Origin: JANQMY01 sp965228775
GTDB lineage: Bacteria; Pseudomonadota; Alphaproteobacteria; JANQMY01
Assembly (NCBI GenBank): GCA_965228775.1
Contig: OZ245840.1
Span: forward strand, 1,922,001 to 1,986,000
DNA: 64,000 nt
Reading direction: 5' to 3'
The notes below the pieces were generated by a model, which did not search any database, was not told the origin of the DNA, and saw only the letters and a program-made list of their open reading frames with translations. Both the position numbers and the translations under genes were made by a program. How positions within the stretch are numbered: the stretch's first letter is position 1; each line of letters begins with the position of its first letter. This document shows positions 1 through 8,253 of the stretch, one piece after another.

Positions 1-21
1 TCAAAACCAAAACGGCTCTAG
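1..21. repeat. 21-base dispersed repeat, copy 1 (window edge)
   Basis: Bases 1-21 are identical to 4841-4861. On the minus strand the unit starts CTAGAGCCGTTTTGGTTT. Both copies lie just downstream of a minus-strand gene (sufE here, a TonB receptor at the other copy). At the second copy it forms one arm of a hairpin; the other arm here would fall outside the window. Confidence 0.7.
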
Positions 22-56
22 ACGCCATATCCGCTGACTGTCTCGGTCGAAATCGG

Positions 57-530
57 TCATGGGTCCCCGCCAGCCTGGTGGCCCGAACCATGCGCCTCTG
101 CCTCAGCCTGGATGCGCGCGAGCATGCTGAAGAGACCATTTGTCCGGTTCGGCGAGAGATGTTGTGCCAGACCGATCTCTTCGATGAATGCGGGCGTTGC
201 GGTCTGAATCTCATCAGGCGTGCGTCCCGAATAGACCTTTAGCAACAGTGCGATGAGACCCGAGACGATTGCCGCATCGCTTGTCGCTTGAAAGAACAGC
301 CGCCCTTGCCGAACCTCGGCGAGGAACCAAACCTTGGCCTGGCAACCATGTAAGCGGTTGGCCTCGATCTGCTGGTCTTCCGGAAAAGGCGGCAGTTCTC
401 GCCCCATCTGGATCAAGTACTGGTAACGCTCCGTCCAATCGTCCAGGTACTGAAAGTCTTCGACGATGGCCTGCTGGATATCGGTAATGGTCTCTGCCGG
501 CGCAGCGCTGTTATCAAGGTTAGTGATCAT
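57..530 (-). CDS. sufE: SufE-family cysteine desulfuration protein
   Basis: SufE accepts persulfide sulfur from the cysteine desulfurase SufS and passes it to the SUF iron-sulfur cluster scaffold in the cytoplasm. The 157-residue length is usual for the family. The signature HGCQAKVW is present at residues 61-68, with the sulfur-accepting Cys63. The start is an ATG at 528-530 preceded by GGAGGACAGG. No other suf gene is visible, so this is a detached sufE as is common in alphaproteobacteria. The only downstream element is the dispersed repeat at the window edge, which may act as terminator. The family assignment is firm; the partner SufS lies elsewhere. Confidence 0.9.
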   Translation of the reverse strand: MITNLDNSAAPAETITDIQQAIVEDFQYLDDWTERYQYLIQMGRELPPFPEDQQIEANRLHGCQAKVWFLAEVRQGRLFFQATSDAAIVSGLIALLLKVYSGRTPDEIQTATPAFIEEIGLAQHLSPNRTNGLFSMLARIQAEAEAHGSGHQAGGDP

Positions 531-697
531 CAGCCTGTCCTCCGCCAGAGCGGACCTTCGGGGGTTGGACGTTGTTGATCTCGAACATCTTCAGTGTGCC
601 GATCTTTCCGGTTCAAGCCGCGCCGGCCGCGATGCAGCTCCCGCGGCAGCTGGGATTGGTACAGGGCCAGGGCTGACGCGCCATGATTTTATCCCTA

Positions 698-747
698 CTT
701 GTCATCAATGTGCGCAACGTTATGACGTAGCGCACATTGATGACAAG
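698..747. repeat. 50-base palindrome with perfect 18-bp arms
   Basis: The left arm is CTTGTCATCAATGTGCGC (698-715) and the right arm at 730-747 is its exact reverse complement. The 14-base centre contains a further ACGT/ACGT pairing. It lies between sufE and the hisI remnant, about 70 bases before the remnant's start codon. It is not followed by a T tract on either strand, so a terminator is unlikely. It could be a large operator, a recombination site or a small palindromic element. Confidence 0.8.
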
Positions 748-820
748 ATCCAATCTCCACTGTTCGCCGGGAGTGGCAAGAAATATCCCGGTGTCATCGT
801 AAGCCCCAGGAGTGATCCGC

Positions 821-1060
821 ATGAGCATTAACCTCACCAGTCCAGAAGTATCAAGCCGCTTCGCCGAACGCGTATCAGCCGAGCAAGTCAAAGAAGGCGT
901 CGCTTTGGCGCCGTAGTTCGGCGCCGACGGACTTATCCCACGTATCACGACGGAAGCTGAAACGGGCAAGATGCTGATGCTAGGCGACATGAATAGCGAG
1001 GCGCGTGTTTACGGAGCCAGGAAAAACCTTCGACCCGGAAGCCGTCTACGGCGATGCGAT
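821..1060 (+). pseudogene. hisI: hisI (phosphoribosyl-AMP cyclohydrolase) remnant
   Basis: An ATG at 821, with AGGAG ahead of it, opens a frame that reads MSINLTSPEVSSRF and stops at TAG 914-916. Reading straight on through that codon gives FGADGLIPRITTEAETGK and LMLGDMNSEA, which matches the N-terminal part of HisI (families carry F-D-A-x-G-L-I-P-A and V-L-M-x-x-Y-M-N-x-E-A). At about 1003 similarity ends, and from 1002 the next frame gives RVFTEPGKTFDPEAVYGDA, resembling the extreme C-terminus of some HisI proteins. The catalytic middle with the zinc cysteines is gone. So the gene has a nonsense codon, an internal deletion and a frameshift. HisI normally catalyses the third step of histidine synthesis, so an intact copy is expected elsewhere. 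The bases from 1061 to 1299 hold nothing recognisable apart from the ribosome site of the next gene. Confidence 0.75.
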
Positions 1061-1299
1061 CGCGCGGCTTCCGCTAGGAGCAGTACTCCGCGATGTTCAC
1101 AGACAAAAGGAAAACACCTTTCGGTGACATATTAACCTCGAAGAGAACGTCTAAGGTGACGCTCTGGAAGAGAAAGTAAATTCCACCCCTCACCGGTTGC
1201 AAAAAGTGTTTTCACCATGATGAAACAGCACCTCGATTCAGCTGGCGTCAGCCACATGGAAGCAGTACGGTTGCTCAAATTCACTAAGGGAGATTAGGA

Positions 1300-2277
1300 A
1301 TGCGCGCGGCGGTATTTACGGGGCCCGACGCCCCTCTATCCATCCAGGATATTGACGAACCAAAGATCGACGACGACGAAATACTGGTCCGCGTATCGCA
1401 TTGTGGCATCTGTGGTACGGATATTCATGCGTCGAGAGAAGGCCCCTTTATGGCACCCCCGAATACGGTTTTCGGTCACGAGTTCTCGGGCGAAATCGTT
1501 GAGTTGGGCACCGCACTGAAGGGGGGAACGTTCTCGGTCGGTGACCGTGTGACGTCACTGCCCTTCATAAAGGGCGAGACCATCGGTCTGGGAGCCGTTA
1601 CCGGCGCTTACGCTGAATTCGTGAAGGTCGATCCCGCGAGTGTGGTGCAGATTCCATCGGAATTGAATAACCAAAACGCAGCGCTTGTGGAACCTCTGGC
1701 GGTCGGGCTGCATTCCGTCAAGATGGCGGAAGGCGTTAGCGAAAAAAACGTCCTTATCATCGGCGCCGGCCCGATTGGGCTGGCCTGTGCCATATGGTGC
1801 CGTTTCTTCGGTGCACGGAGCATCGTGATCAGCGAGATGTCGCCGGCCCGCATCAATATGGCCAATACTTTAGGCTTCAATGACATTGTCGACCCAAGCG
1901 GGGACGTGCAAGCCCAATTTGCGAACATCACTGCAGGCGAGCCTGACATTCAGTTCGAATGCGTCGGTGCCCCGGGTATTCTCCAGCAATGTATCGAACG
2001 CGCCCCAAATCGTGGCATCATTATGGGCATTGGTGTTTGCGACCATCCGGACAACATCATGCCGCTCGCAGCCCTGACGAAAGAACTCAGACTCCAGTGG
2101 GCGTTGGCCTATGACAAAGAGGACTGGGACTTCACCATAAAAATGATGGTGGACGGTCGTGTTGATGGCTCTGCGATGATTACCAATGTGGTGTCGCTCG
2201 ATGAACTGCCGGATATCTTTGAATCGCTCCGATCGCCGACCGATCAGTGTAAAGTTATCATTGACCTGATGCGCTGA
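1300..2277 (+). CDS. Zinc-binding medium-chain dehydrogenase (alcohol/polyol dehydrogenase-like)
   Basis: This is an NAD(P)-dependent medium-chain dehydrogenase of 325 residues. The catalytic-zinc motif CGICGTD includes Cys35, and FGHEFSG gives His60-Glu61. A Rossmann glycine motif follows at VLIIGAGPIGLACA. The usual lobe with four structural-zinc cysteines is missing, which makes the protein shorter than the typical 340-360 residues. The start ATG is preceded by AAGGGAGA at 1286-1293. It runs toward the TetR gene on the other strand and is isolated from the minus-strand cluster, so its substrate cannot be inferred; an alcohol or polyol is most likely. Family firm, substrate unknown. Confidence 0.85.
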   Translation: MRAAVFTGPDAPLSIQDIDEPKIDDDEILVRVSHCGICGTDIHASREGPFMAPPNTVFGHEFSGEIVELGTALKGGTFSVGDRVTSLPFIKGETIGLGAVTGAYAEFVKVDPASVVQIPSELNNQNAALVEPLAVGLHSVKMAEGVSEKNVLIIGAGPIGLACAIWCRFFGARSIVISEMSPARINMANTLGFNDIVDPSGDVQAQFANITAGEPDIQFECVGAPGILQQCIERAPNRGIIMGIGVCDHPDNIMPLAALTKELRLQWALAYDKEDWDFTIKMMVDGRVDGSAMITNVVSLDELPDIFESLRSPTDQCKVIIDLMR

Positions 2278-2385
2278 GTGCGGCCCGCAAGCGGCGGCCG
2301 AGATACAGAACATCGGTCGCTTCGTAAGACGGCAAACTATTGCGGTTGCGTGCCATCACAATGAGCCGCAATAGACTGACTCTCG

Positions 2386-2976
2386 TTAGAAAGACTGGAT
2401 GCGGGAAACAAAGCGATTAAACGCCTCTTCAAAATGCCGCAGAGAGGCCTTCTTGGACACATTGATATTCTTCGAAATGTGAAGAGACGCGTGCCCGATA
2501 CAAAACGCCAACACATCCAGTGTCAGATCATGCAGGTCCTCTGGCGGTAGGTTTTCAGTGGTGAGGCAGTCTTCGATGGCTTGTTGAAGCATCTTGAATG
2601 TCGGTGCCGAGGCGGTGCGGATGGTTTTTGGATCCAAAGTGTTTCTTGGATTTGCCGCCGACAAAAACAACAATTCGAAATGCTTGGGTTTTTCCAGCGC
2701 GAATTTTATGAACCCATGAGCAAGGCGCTTCAGTTGATCAAGGGGGGCAAAATTCCCAAGCGTTCTCTCTAAATAGATTTCAAAAATCGAGAAGGCTTCG
2801 AAAAGAAGAGCTTCTTCCAAATGCGCCTTGTCCGGAAAATGCCGGTAAATGGCCATCGGCGTCAGATTGGCTTTGGTCGCAACTTTTCGAATGGACACGG
2901 CATGGGCGCCTTCTGTTTCTGTCAAGGATATGACTTCATCAAGAATGCGTTGTCGCGTTGCGTCCCCCTTTTTCAC
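2386..2976 (-). CDS. TetR/AcrR-family transcriptional regulator
   Basis: This is a 196-residue one-component repressor. The N-terminal helix-turn-helix spans about residues 7-53, with the typical pattern ending in TPMAIYRHFPDKAHL. The C-terminal ligand-binding part is not assignable to a subfamily. The start is GTG at 2974-2976 with AAGGA upstream. It begins 26 bases after the stop of the FAD oxidoreductase, so the two are probably one transcript. The strong palindrome at 4620-4647 ahead of that oxidoreductase is the obvious candidate operator for it. Ligand unknown; the neighbouring enzyme suggests a hydrophobic polyene or related molecule, which is inference only. Confidence 0.88.
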   Translation of the reverse strand: MKKGDATRQRILDEVISLTETEGAHAVSIRKVATKANLTPMAIYRHFPDKAHLEEALLFEAFSIFEIYLERTLGNFAPLDQLKRLAHGFIKFALEKPKHFELLFLSAANPRNTLDPKTIRTASAPTFKMLQQAIEDCLTTENLPPEDLHDLTLDVLAFCIGHASLHISKNINVSKKASLRHFEEAFNRFVSRIQSF

Positions 2977-3002
2977 ACTATAATTCCTTGTCGGAGTATC
3001 TT

Positions 3003-4610
3003 CTAAGCGTTATTTGTTGCCGCCCGTATTTCTGTCAGCAGATCCTTACCCGTAATCGCCGACGCACAAATCACACCGCCCATCAGAGCGCCGATCACGC
3101 CGTCTGTTGTGACATCCTGCCCGCTCAAATAAAGACCGGTAAGAGGTGTGGTGGCCCTCAGCCACATTTTTCTGAATCGTTGAGGCGTGCTCTCAACCCC
3201 CATAAAGCCGCCATGCTCTCGCTTGGTGAATGTCTCGTAGGTCAATGGTGTTGATACTTCCGAGACGTCGATTGCCGATCGCACATTTGGAACAAACCGG
3301 TCAAGCTCAGCGAGCAACCGCTCCTCAATGTCTTTCTTACGCTCAATATAGCTTGACCCGCGCTTCATCCATTTGGTGCCGGCCCACTGTTTGAAGTGGT
3401 CGAAATAGGTATAGGCATACATTTCGATCGTCGATTTGTCCGGGTGGGTTGCGGCCCAGCTTGGGTCTTTCGCCGATGGAAAGGTGATGAACAGCCATGG
3501 AAAGGGCTGCATAAAATCTGCCTTATGAGCCGCGAGGTTTCGTTCGAAATCAACGGACGGGTGGGCCCAAATGTTTGCGCTATCAATTCCAAGCTCGGAG
3601 GCGCTGGCCTTCAGGCCCAGATTGATCCCCACAAGGGCGTAGGTATCGTCAATCTCTGTCAGTCTTTGTTCAAGAGGGTCCACCACGTCGTTTTCCGTCG
3701 CCAAAAGACGGCCAAAGGTGTTTTGCACCCCGGCATTACTCACAATCGTGTTGGCATAGATACATTCGCCCGAGGTCAGCCGCACGCCAATGGCCGTATC
3801 GCCCTCAACCAGAATCTTGTCGACTTCCGCGCTGTGGAAAACCGCACCCCCGGCATTTTCGATGATGGGCATCATCGCGTCCGCCAGCACACCGGCACCG
3901 CCGATGGGGTAACTGCCACCGTTGAGATAGTGTTTGTTCAGCATACAGTGCATCGCGAACGAACTGCGGTGAGGGGGAGAGCTATAGTCCCCCCAATTCG
4001 CGCAAAGAACAGCGATAAGCTCGTTATTGGACGTCAGGTCTTTCAAGACATCTATGGTCAACCTGTCCGAATGGTCATGAAAGGGCAGGCACGCGTCTTG
4101 CGCATGGTCCGCTGCGATCCTTTCCGGCAAAGCTTTCTGGGCAAAATACGGACCCGACGATTTAGCGGCGCGGGTGACCAGATCCAAATAAGTATCGATT
4201 GCGGTGGCGTCATCCGGAAACCAGCGCTTTAGAGCGGCAGCATATTTCTCTTTGCCTGCGGGAATGTCGTAGATGCGGTCACCCACAACCATCTTGTTGT
4301 AGATCTCCGGCAACGGCGCCCATTTTACTTGGTCATCCGTCACGTAGCTGAAAAGACGGCGTGTCATTGTTTTTGGGTGGGCAACGTCACCAATATAGTG
4401 AAGTCCTGTGTTCCACCGATAACCGCCACGCGCGTAACTTTGGGTGAGACCGCCGACCACACTGTTTTGTTCCAAGAGCAGAACTGACTGTCCCTGCTTC
4501 GCCAGCATCACCCCGGCGGTCATGCCGCCCATGCCGGATCCAATAACTATGGCATCGTAATCGCCTTTGACGCCTTGTTTGGCCCGGTAGGCCTGACCTG
4601 TTGTATGCAT
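3003..4610 (-). CDS. FAD-dependent oxidoreductase of the phytoene desaturase / retinol saturase type
   Basis: The 535-residue protein opens with a dinucleotide-binding motif, DAIVIGSGMGGMTAG, followed by VLLLEQ for FAD binding. The C-terminus has the family hallmark GLYLSGQDVTTDGVIGALMG. This clade covers carotenoid desaturases, carotenoid isomerases and retinol saturases acting on conjugated, membrane-soluble substrates. The start was set at ATG 4608-4610: an upstream in-frame start would translate through a palindromic operator, and the FAD motif begins close to this Met. It is probably co-transcribed with the TetR gene. No phytoene synthase or other carotenoid gene is nearby, so a catabolic or detoxifying role is as likely as pigment synthesis. 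Confidence 0.8.
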   Translation of the reverse strand: MHTTGQAYRAKQGVKGDYDAIVIGSGMGGMTAGVMLAKQGQSVLLLEQNSVVGGLTQSYARGGYRWNTGLHYIGDVAHPKTMTRRLFSYVTDDQVKWAPLPEIYNKMVVGDRIYDIPAGKEKYAAALKRWFPDDATAIDTYLDLVTRAAKSSGPYFAQKALPERIAADHAQDACLPFHDHSDRLTIDVLKDLTSNNELIAVLCANWGDYSSPPHRSSFAMHCMLNKHYLNGGSYPIGGAGVLADAMMPIIENAGGAVFHSAEVDKILVEGDTAIGVRLTSGECIYANTIVSNAGVQNTFGRLLATENDVVDPLEQRLTEIDDTYALVGINLGLKASASELGIDSANIWAHPSVDFERNLAAHKADFMQPFPWLFITFPSAKDPSWAATHPDKSTIEMYAYTYFDHFKQWAGTKWMKRGSSYIERKKDIEERLLAELDRFVPNVRSAIDVSEVSTPLTYETFTKREHGGFMGVESTPQRFRKMWLRATTPLTGLYLSGQDVTTDGVIGALMGGVICASAITGKDLLTEIRAATNNA

Positions 4611-4619
4611 TGGGCCCCC

Positions 4620-4647
4620 AAAAGAGTATACGACTGTATACTTTTTT
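4620..4647. promoter_or_regulatory. Operator-like palindrome ahead of the FAD oxidoreductase
   Basis: AAAAGAGTATAC, spacer GACT and GTATACTTTTTT form an inverted repeat matching at 11 of 12 positions. It starts 10 bases upstream of the oxidoreductase start codon. Length, symmetry and position suit a TetR dimer site that blocks transcription, and the TetR gene lies two genes into the same unit. Binding is inferred. Confidence 0.6.
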
Positions 4648-4818
4648 GGGCATGATTGGTCAAGAGCTTGCTTTGAAGCCAAAAACAAACTGTCTGGGTT
4701 CGCGCTATTCCAAGATTTGGTCAGATGCGCCCTACAGGGTTTCCAGGTGCAGTGCCAAGATCCGATATTGGCGGTTCACCGCCCAAGGCTTTTGGCGGAA
4801 ACGCGCAAAACAAAGAGT

Positions 4819-4861
4819 CTTGAGCCGTCTTACGTTTCAATCAAAACCAAAACGGCTCTAG
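4819..4861 (-). terminator. Dispersed repeat, copy 2, forming a hairpin after the TonB receptor
   Basis: The arms CTTGAGCCGT (4819-4828) and ACGGCTCTAG (4852-4861) pair at 9 of 10 positions across a 23-base loop. Bases 4841-4861 repeat positions 1-21 exactly. It lies 23 bases after the receptor stop codon, and on the minus strand a T-rich stretch follows the stem, so it may end that transcript. Confidence 0.5.
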
Positions 4862-4883
4862 GACCAGTTTGAAGTCATTTGAC

Positions 4884-7052
4884 CTAGAACTTGACTTTAA
4901 CATCCGCGCCAAAAGTACGGGGGCGGGCCTGGAAGCCAAGATCAAAGCCCCCACCGGCAAACTCAGAGGGATTGAAGTCAGCGTAATACTCTTCATCGAG
5001 AAGATTCTTTGCCCACACCGCGGCACTAAATCTCTCGGTCTCTAGTGTTGCGCGAAGTCCAAGGAGGTGAATGGGATCTCTGACATCCAGATTGTCTATT
5101 TGCCAAAACTTCTCACCCTGAAACTCGTAGTCAACCCGGAATATCAGATCCATCTCGCCGGTGACCGGTTGAGAATACTCTCCCCCCAAATTAACGGTCC
5201 ATTCGGTGGTCTTTGGCGAACGGCTCCCAATAATGCTTGATCTTGGCACACCGGCACTCGCCAGAAAGGCTTCAAGTGCAGGGTTGCCAATGGATTTGAT
5301 CTCCGAATCAGTAAAGCCGACACCGCCAAACAGGGCCAAATTATCCGACGGGAAGAAGGAGAAATCTGCATCAAAGCCAATGATATCAACCTCTCCCAGG
5401 TTGGAAATAATTTGAGAGCCCGTTGTCACATCCACAAAGAAGAACTGAAAATCCTCACTTTCGGAATAGAAGCCAGCAATATTGAACACGCCACGGCCAC
5501 CGAACAGTTTCGTTTTCGCACCGATTTCGAAGTTCGTGAGCGTTTCATCGTCGAATGTAGGCAGCACCACGCCCGGTGCATTCAAACCGCCAGACCGAAA
5601 CCCGGTGCTGTAGGTGAAGTACCCCAACACGTCGTCTGTCGCCTGATAGCTCAATGTCACCTTAGGCTGGAAGGAATCGAAGTCTACACGTCGCCCAGAT
5701 CCCGGCACGCCTGGTATGATCTGATCACGATTGTCTTGGTCATACCGGCCGCCTACCTGCAACGTCAGGTCTTCGGTGATGTCAAACTCTACCTGACCAA
5801 AGATAGCCCACGCATCATTATCATTCTCTTCGTTAAGCTGAACGAGCCGGATGCCCGTTTCGAATTGGCCAGGTGTATTGTCCAGATCTACAAACACTCG
5901 TGTCAGCAAATCACGCTGTGTGGAAATATAATACCCGCCCAAAATCCAACGGAACCTTTGATCGTCCGGCGACACAAACCGAAGCTCATGGCTTAACAGC
6001 TCAACATCTAAATTCTGACCTTGGCCCAAATTAAACCCGCCGAAAATTCCCGAGGGCTGTGTCGGGTTCGAGAAATCCAGGTCTGCCCGGTAGTCCTCAA
6101 CAATGTCCGTATACCCAACAATGTAACTTGCCGTTGCGAACTGCAGATTGAGGTCAAATTTGGCCGACAACTCAAAGACATTTCCTTCCGTAAACCCTCT
6201 AAAGTCCGATGTCGGAGAAAAAATGTCGTTGGATGTACCTGCTCTGAAGAGGGGCACTGTCGGTGTGTTGGCCGTGTTGTTGACGATTGTGTCGTAACTG
6301 GATCCGGCTTCGAAATCGTTATAGGCAACACGGAAATCAGCCTCAAAGCTCTCTGAGAAATTGACTTTCAGCTTACCTCGAATGGAAACGTCATGATCCA
6401 CATCATCAACGTCGTCACCCAGGAAGGTGTTTTCAATCAAACCATCTGTCGAATAGAAACTACCGGCGACGCGGAACAACACTTTGTCTTCAACGATGGG
6501 ACCACTGATACCTGCTTCAGCTCTATAACCGACGCCGTTCGATATACCCCCGCCAATAAAGCCCTCAAACTCATTCGTCGGCTGTTTCGTCGTAATGTTA
6601 ATCGCGCCGCCAATCGCGTTACGTCCATACAATGAGCCCTGAGGACCTTTTAAAATTTCGATCTGCTCCACATCAAACAGTGGTTGCTTAAATTGCTTCT
6701 GGTTATTTTGAGGAACACCATCAACAATAATCGCAATGGGCGCATCCGCGTTGTTGACCTGCGTGACACCGCGCACAACGACAAAACTATTTAGATAGGT
6801 AAATGAGTCGTCAAAAGTCAGATTTGGCGTAAGCCCCACAAAATCTTCTGTTGTTCGTATGCCCGCCGATTCTATCTGGTCTGCTGTAAACGCCTGCACA
6901 GATGCCGGTACACTTTGCAATGATTGTTCGCGCAATTGTGCACGAACGATAATTTCATCGATGCCACCTTGCGCCAATGCAGCCCCCGGTATAGCACCGG
7001 TTAGCAGTGCAGCGGACATCAAGAGCGATTTTTTTAATCTGTTCTTATGCAT
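4884..7052 (-). CDS. TonB-dependent outer-membrane receptor
   Basis: This is a 722-residue outer-membrane receptor for active uptake of a scarce substrate. It has a signal peptide (LLMSAALLTGAIPGAALAQ) and a TonB-box-like segment (IDEIIVRAQ). A plug domain follows with VEQIEILKGPQGSLYGRNAI and GGAINITTKQP, then a beta-barrel ending in an aromatic residue (VKVKF). The start was placed at ATG 7050-7052, after the strong ribosome site AGGGGAAAG, rather than at an earlier in-frame codon. It begins 30 bases after the DUF917 gene, so it is very likely the last gene of the hyuA-DUF917 operon and imports that pathway's substrate. No iron genes are nearby; the type resembles IroN/FecA-like receptors used for organic substrates in alphaproteobacteria. 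Confidence 0.9.
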   Translation of the reverse strand: MHKNRLKKSLLMSAALLTGAIPGAALAQGGIDEIIVRAQLREQSLQSVPASVQAFTADQIESAGIRTTEDFVGLTPNLTFDDSFTYLNSFVVVRGVTQVNNADAPIAIIVDGVPQNNQKQFKQPLFDVEQIEILKGPQGSLYGRNAIGGAINITTKQPTNEFEGFIGGGISNGVGYRAEAGISGPIVEDKVLFRVAGSFYSTDGLIENTFLGDDVDDVDHDVSIRGKLKVNFSESFEADFRVAYNDFEAGSSYDTIVNNTANTPTVPLFRAGTSNDIFSPTSDFRGFTEGNVFELSAKFDLNLQFATASYIVGYTDIVEDYRADLDFSNPTQPSGIFGGFNLGQGQNLDVELLSHELRFVSPDDQRFRWILGGYYISTQRDLLTRVFVDLDNTPGQFETGIRLVQLNEENDNDAWAIFGQVEFDITEDLTLQVGGRYDQDNRDQIIPGVPGSGRRVDFDSFQPKVTLSYQATDDVLGYFTYSTGFRSGGLNAPGVVLPTFDDETLTNFEIGAKTKLFGGRGVFNIAGFYSESEDFQFFFVDVTTGSQIISNLGEVDIIGFDADFSFFPSDNLALFGGVGFTDSEIKSIGNPALEAFLASAGVPRSSIIGSRSPKTTEWTVNLGGEYSQPVTGEMDLIFRVDYEFQGEKFWQIDNLDVRDPIHLLGLRATLETERFSAAVWAKNLLDEEYYADFNPSEFAGGGFDLGFQARPRTFGADVKVKF

Positions 7053-7082
7053 GGTCTTTCCCCTTTTTAGACGGCTCAATGC

Positions 7083-8240
7083 TCAAGGCTTCAGCCCATC
7101 GATTTCTATTTCTTCTATCGGCACATAATCAGAATCGAGCCCAAAACATTTTGGATGAATGGATTTCAAAGCTTGCGGTGTACGGAGTTTCTCCGGTGCA
7201 CCCGTCACGATCACAGTTACCCGTTGGCCAAACCTCAAGGCTTCTACGGGAATTGGTTCGCCCGTTTCTTGATCCGCAACGCTGATCAAGTCGGGAACGA
7301 TTCCCAGAAGGCGCTCCGCCTTTCTGGCCGAGGTAAATTCGTTCTGAAAAGTGACTTCCATCGCGCCCTTGGAACGATCTTGAGCTTCAATTTTGACCGC
7401 CCCTCTCGCAAATCCACCATCTGTCACGCGTTTGACGTCTGTCACTTTTCCGGAAAAAACCGGAACACAGCGGCCATATTGGGGAAGCTGCTCAATGCAT
7501 GTCACCAAGGTGTCGATTGGTTTGCTCGTTTCCCGTCCTTCCCGAATGGCGGCACCAATCGTAAGCGCCGCCGTCAATGTGTCGGGGACAACCGCATTGC
7601 GAAGATCTCTACCAATTGACGGATACCCCGCCAGCACACAACTCAACCCCATCTCGATGACCGCGGAGCGCACCAGCTCTTCGGCTTTGGTCGGTGACTC
7701 CGTCTCCACCAGAACCGCGTTTAAGTGCTCGTCAACAGCAATGATCGGACTGATGGGCAGCCCCGCAAAACACATGGTTGTCATTTGAAGTTCTGGAAAG
7801 GCCCGCCCCATGCCGTCTGCGTTCAAAACAGGAAGACCAGAACGGGCAGCCGCCACGATTGGGAGCGTGGAATTTATACCGCCAATTTCGGCCGGCATTA
7901 ACGCATCCGGCCGGCGGCCCAATTTTTCGGAAAGCGCTGTTATTGCAAGATCAAGATCGTCACCACTTGCCGCTTTCTCGACAAGGACAGTCGGCGCCCC
8001 GACCATTGCAACAACCACCACAAGTGCGTCGTCCGACATATCATCGATATTGATGATGCGGGGCGCCCCGAATTCCCGGACAGCAGCGTCCGCCATGAGG
8101 CGGCCAATATAGGGATCGCCGCCGCCCCCGGTCCCCAAAAACGCCGCGCCACGTGCAAAGTCCTCAAGGTTTTCTTTCGATGCCAGAATTTGTGCGGCCG
8201 TCGATCCCTGAAACTCTTTTTCTCGGTGCACTATTGCCAT
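7083..8240 (-). CDS. DUF917 (S-methyl thiohydantoin desulfurase-like) protein
   Basis: This 385-residue cytoplasmic protein belongs to the DUF917 family, which is usually encoded next to hydantoinase/oxoprolinase subunits. Visible hallmarks are the N-terminal glycine loop AFLGTGGGGDPYIG near residue 35, PAEIGGINS, and LNADGMGRAFPELQMTT. The last segment is typical for the second DUF917 domain. It starts 13 bases after the hydantoinase gene ends and stops just before the TonB receptor. A lyase or hydrolase step on a hydantoin-like or cyclic amide compound is the best guess from family context. Function not proven for the family as a whole. Confidence 0.85.
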   Translation of the reverse strand: MAIVHREKEFQGSTAAQILASKENLEDFARGAAFLGTGGGGDPYIGRLMADAAVREFGAPRIINIDDMSDDALVVVVAMVGAPTVLVEKAASGDDLDLAITALSEKLGRRPDALMPAEIGGINSTLPIVAAARSGLPVLNADGMGRAFPELQMTTMCFAGLPISPIIAVDEHLNAVLVETESPTKAEELVRSAVIEMGLSCVLAGYPSIGRDLRNAVVPDTLTAALTIGAAIREGRETSKPIDTLVTCIEQLPQYGRCVPVFSGKVTDVKRVTDGGFARGAVKIEAQDRSKGAMEVTFQNEFTSARKAERLLGIVPDLISVADQETGEPIPVEALRFGQRVTVIVTGAPEKLRTPQALKSIHPKCFGLDSDYVPIEEIEIDGLKP

Positions 8241-8253
8241 GCCTTAGGTTCCG

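Noticed and set aside
613..990. Minus-strand frame across the palindrome and hisI remnant
   Set aside because: It is antisense to the pseudogene and crosses the 50-base palindrome; no family pattern.
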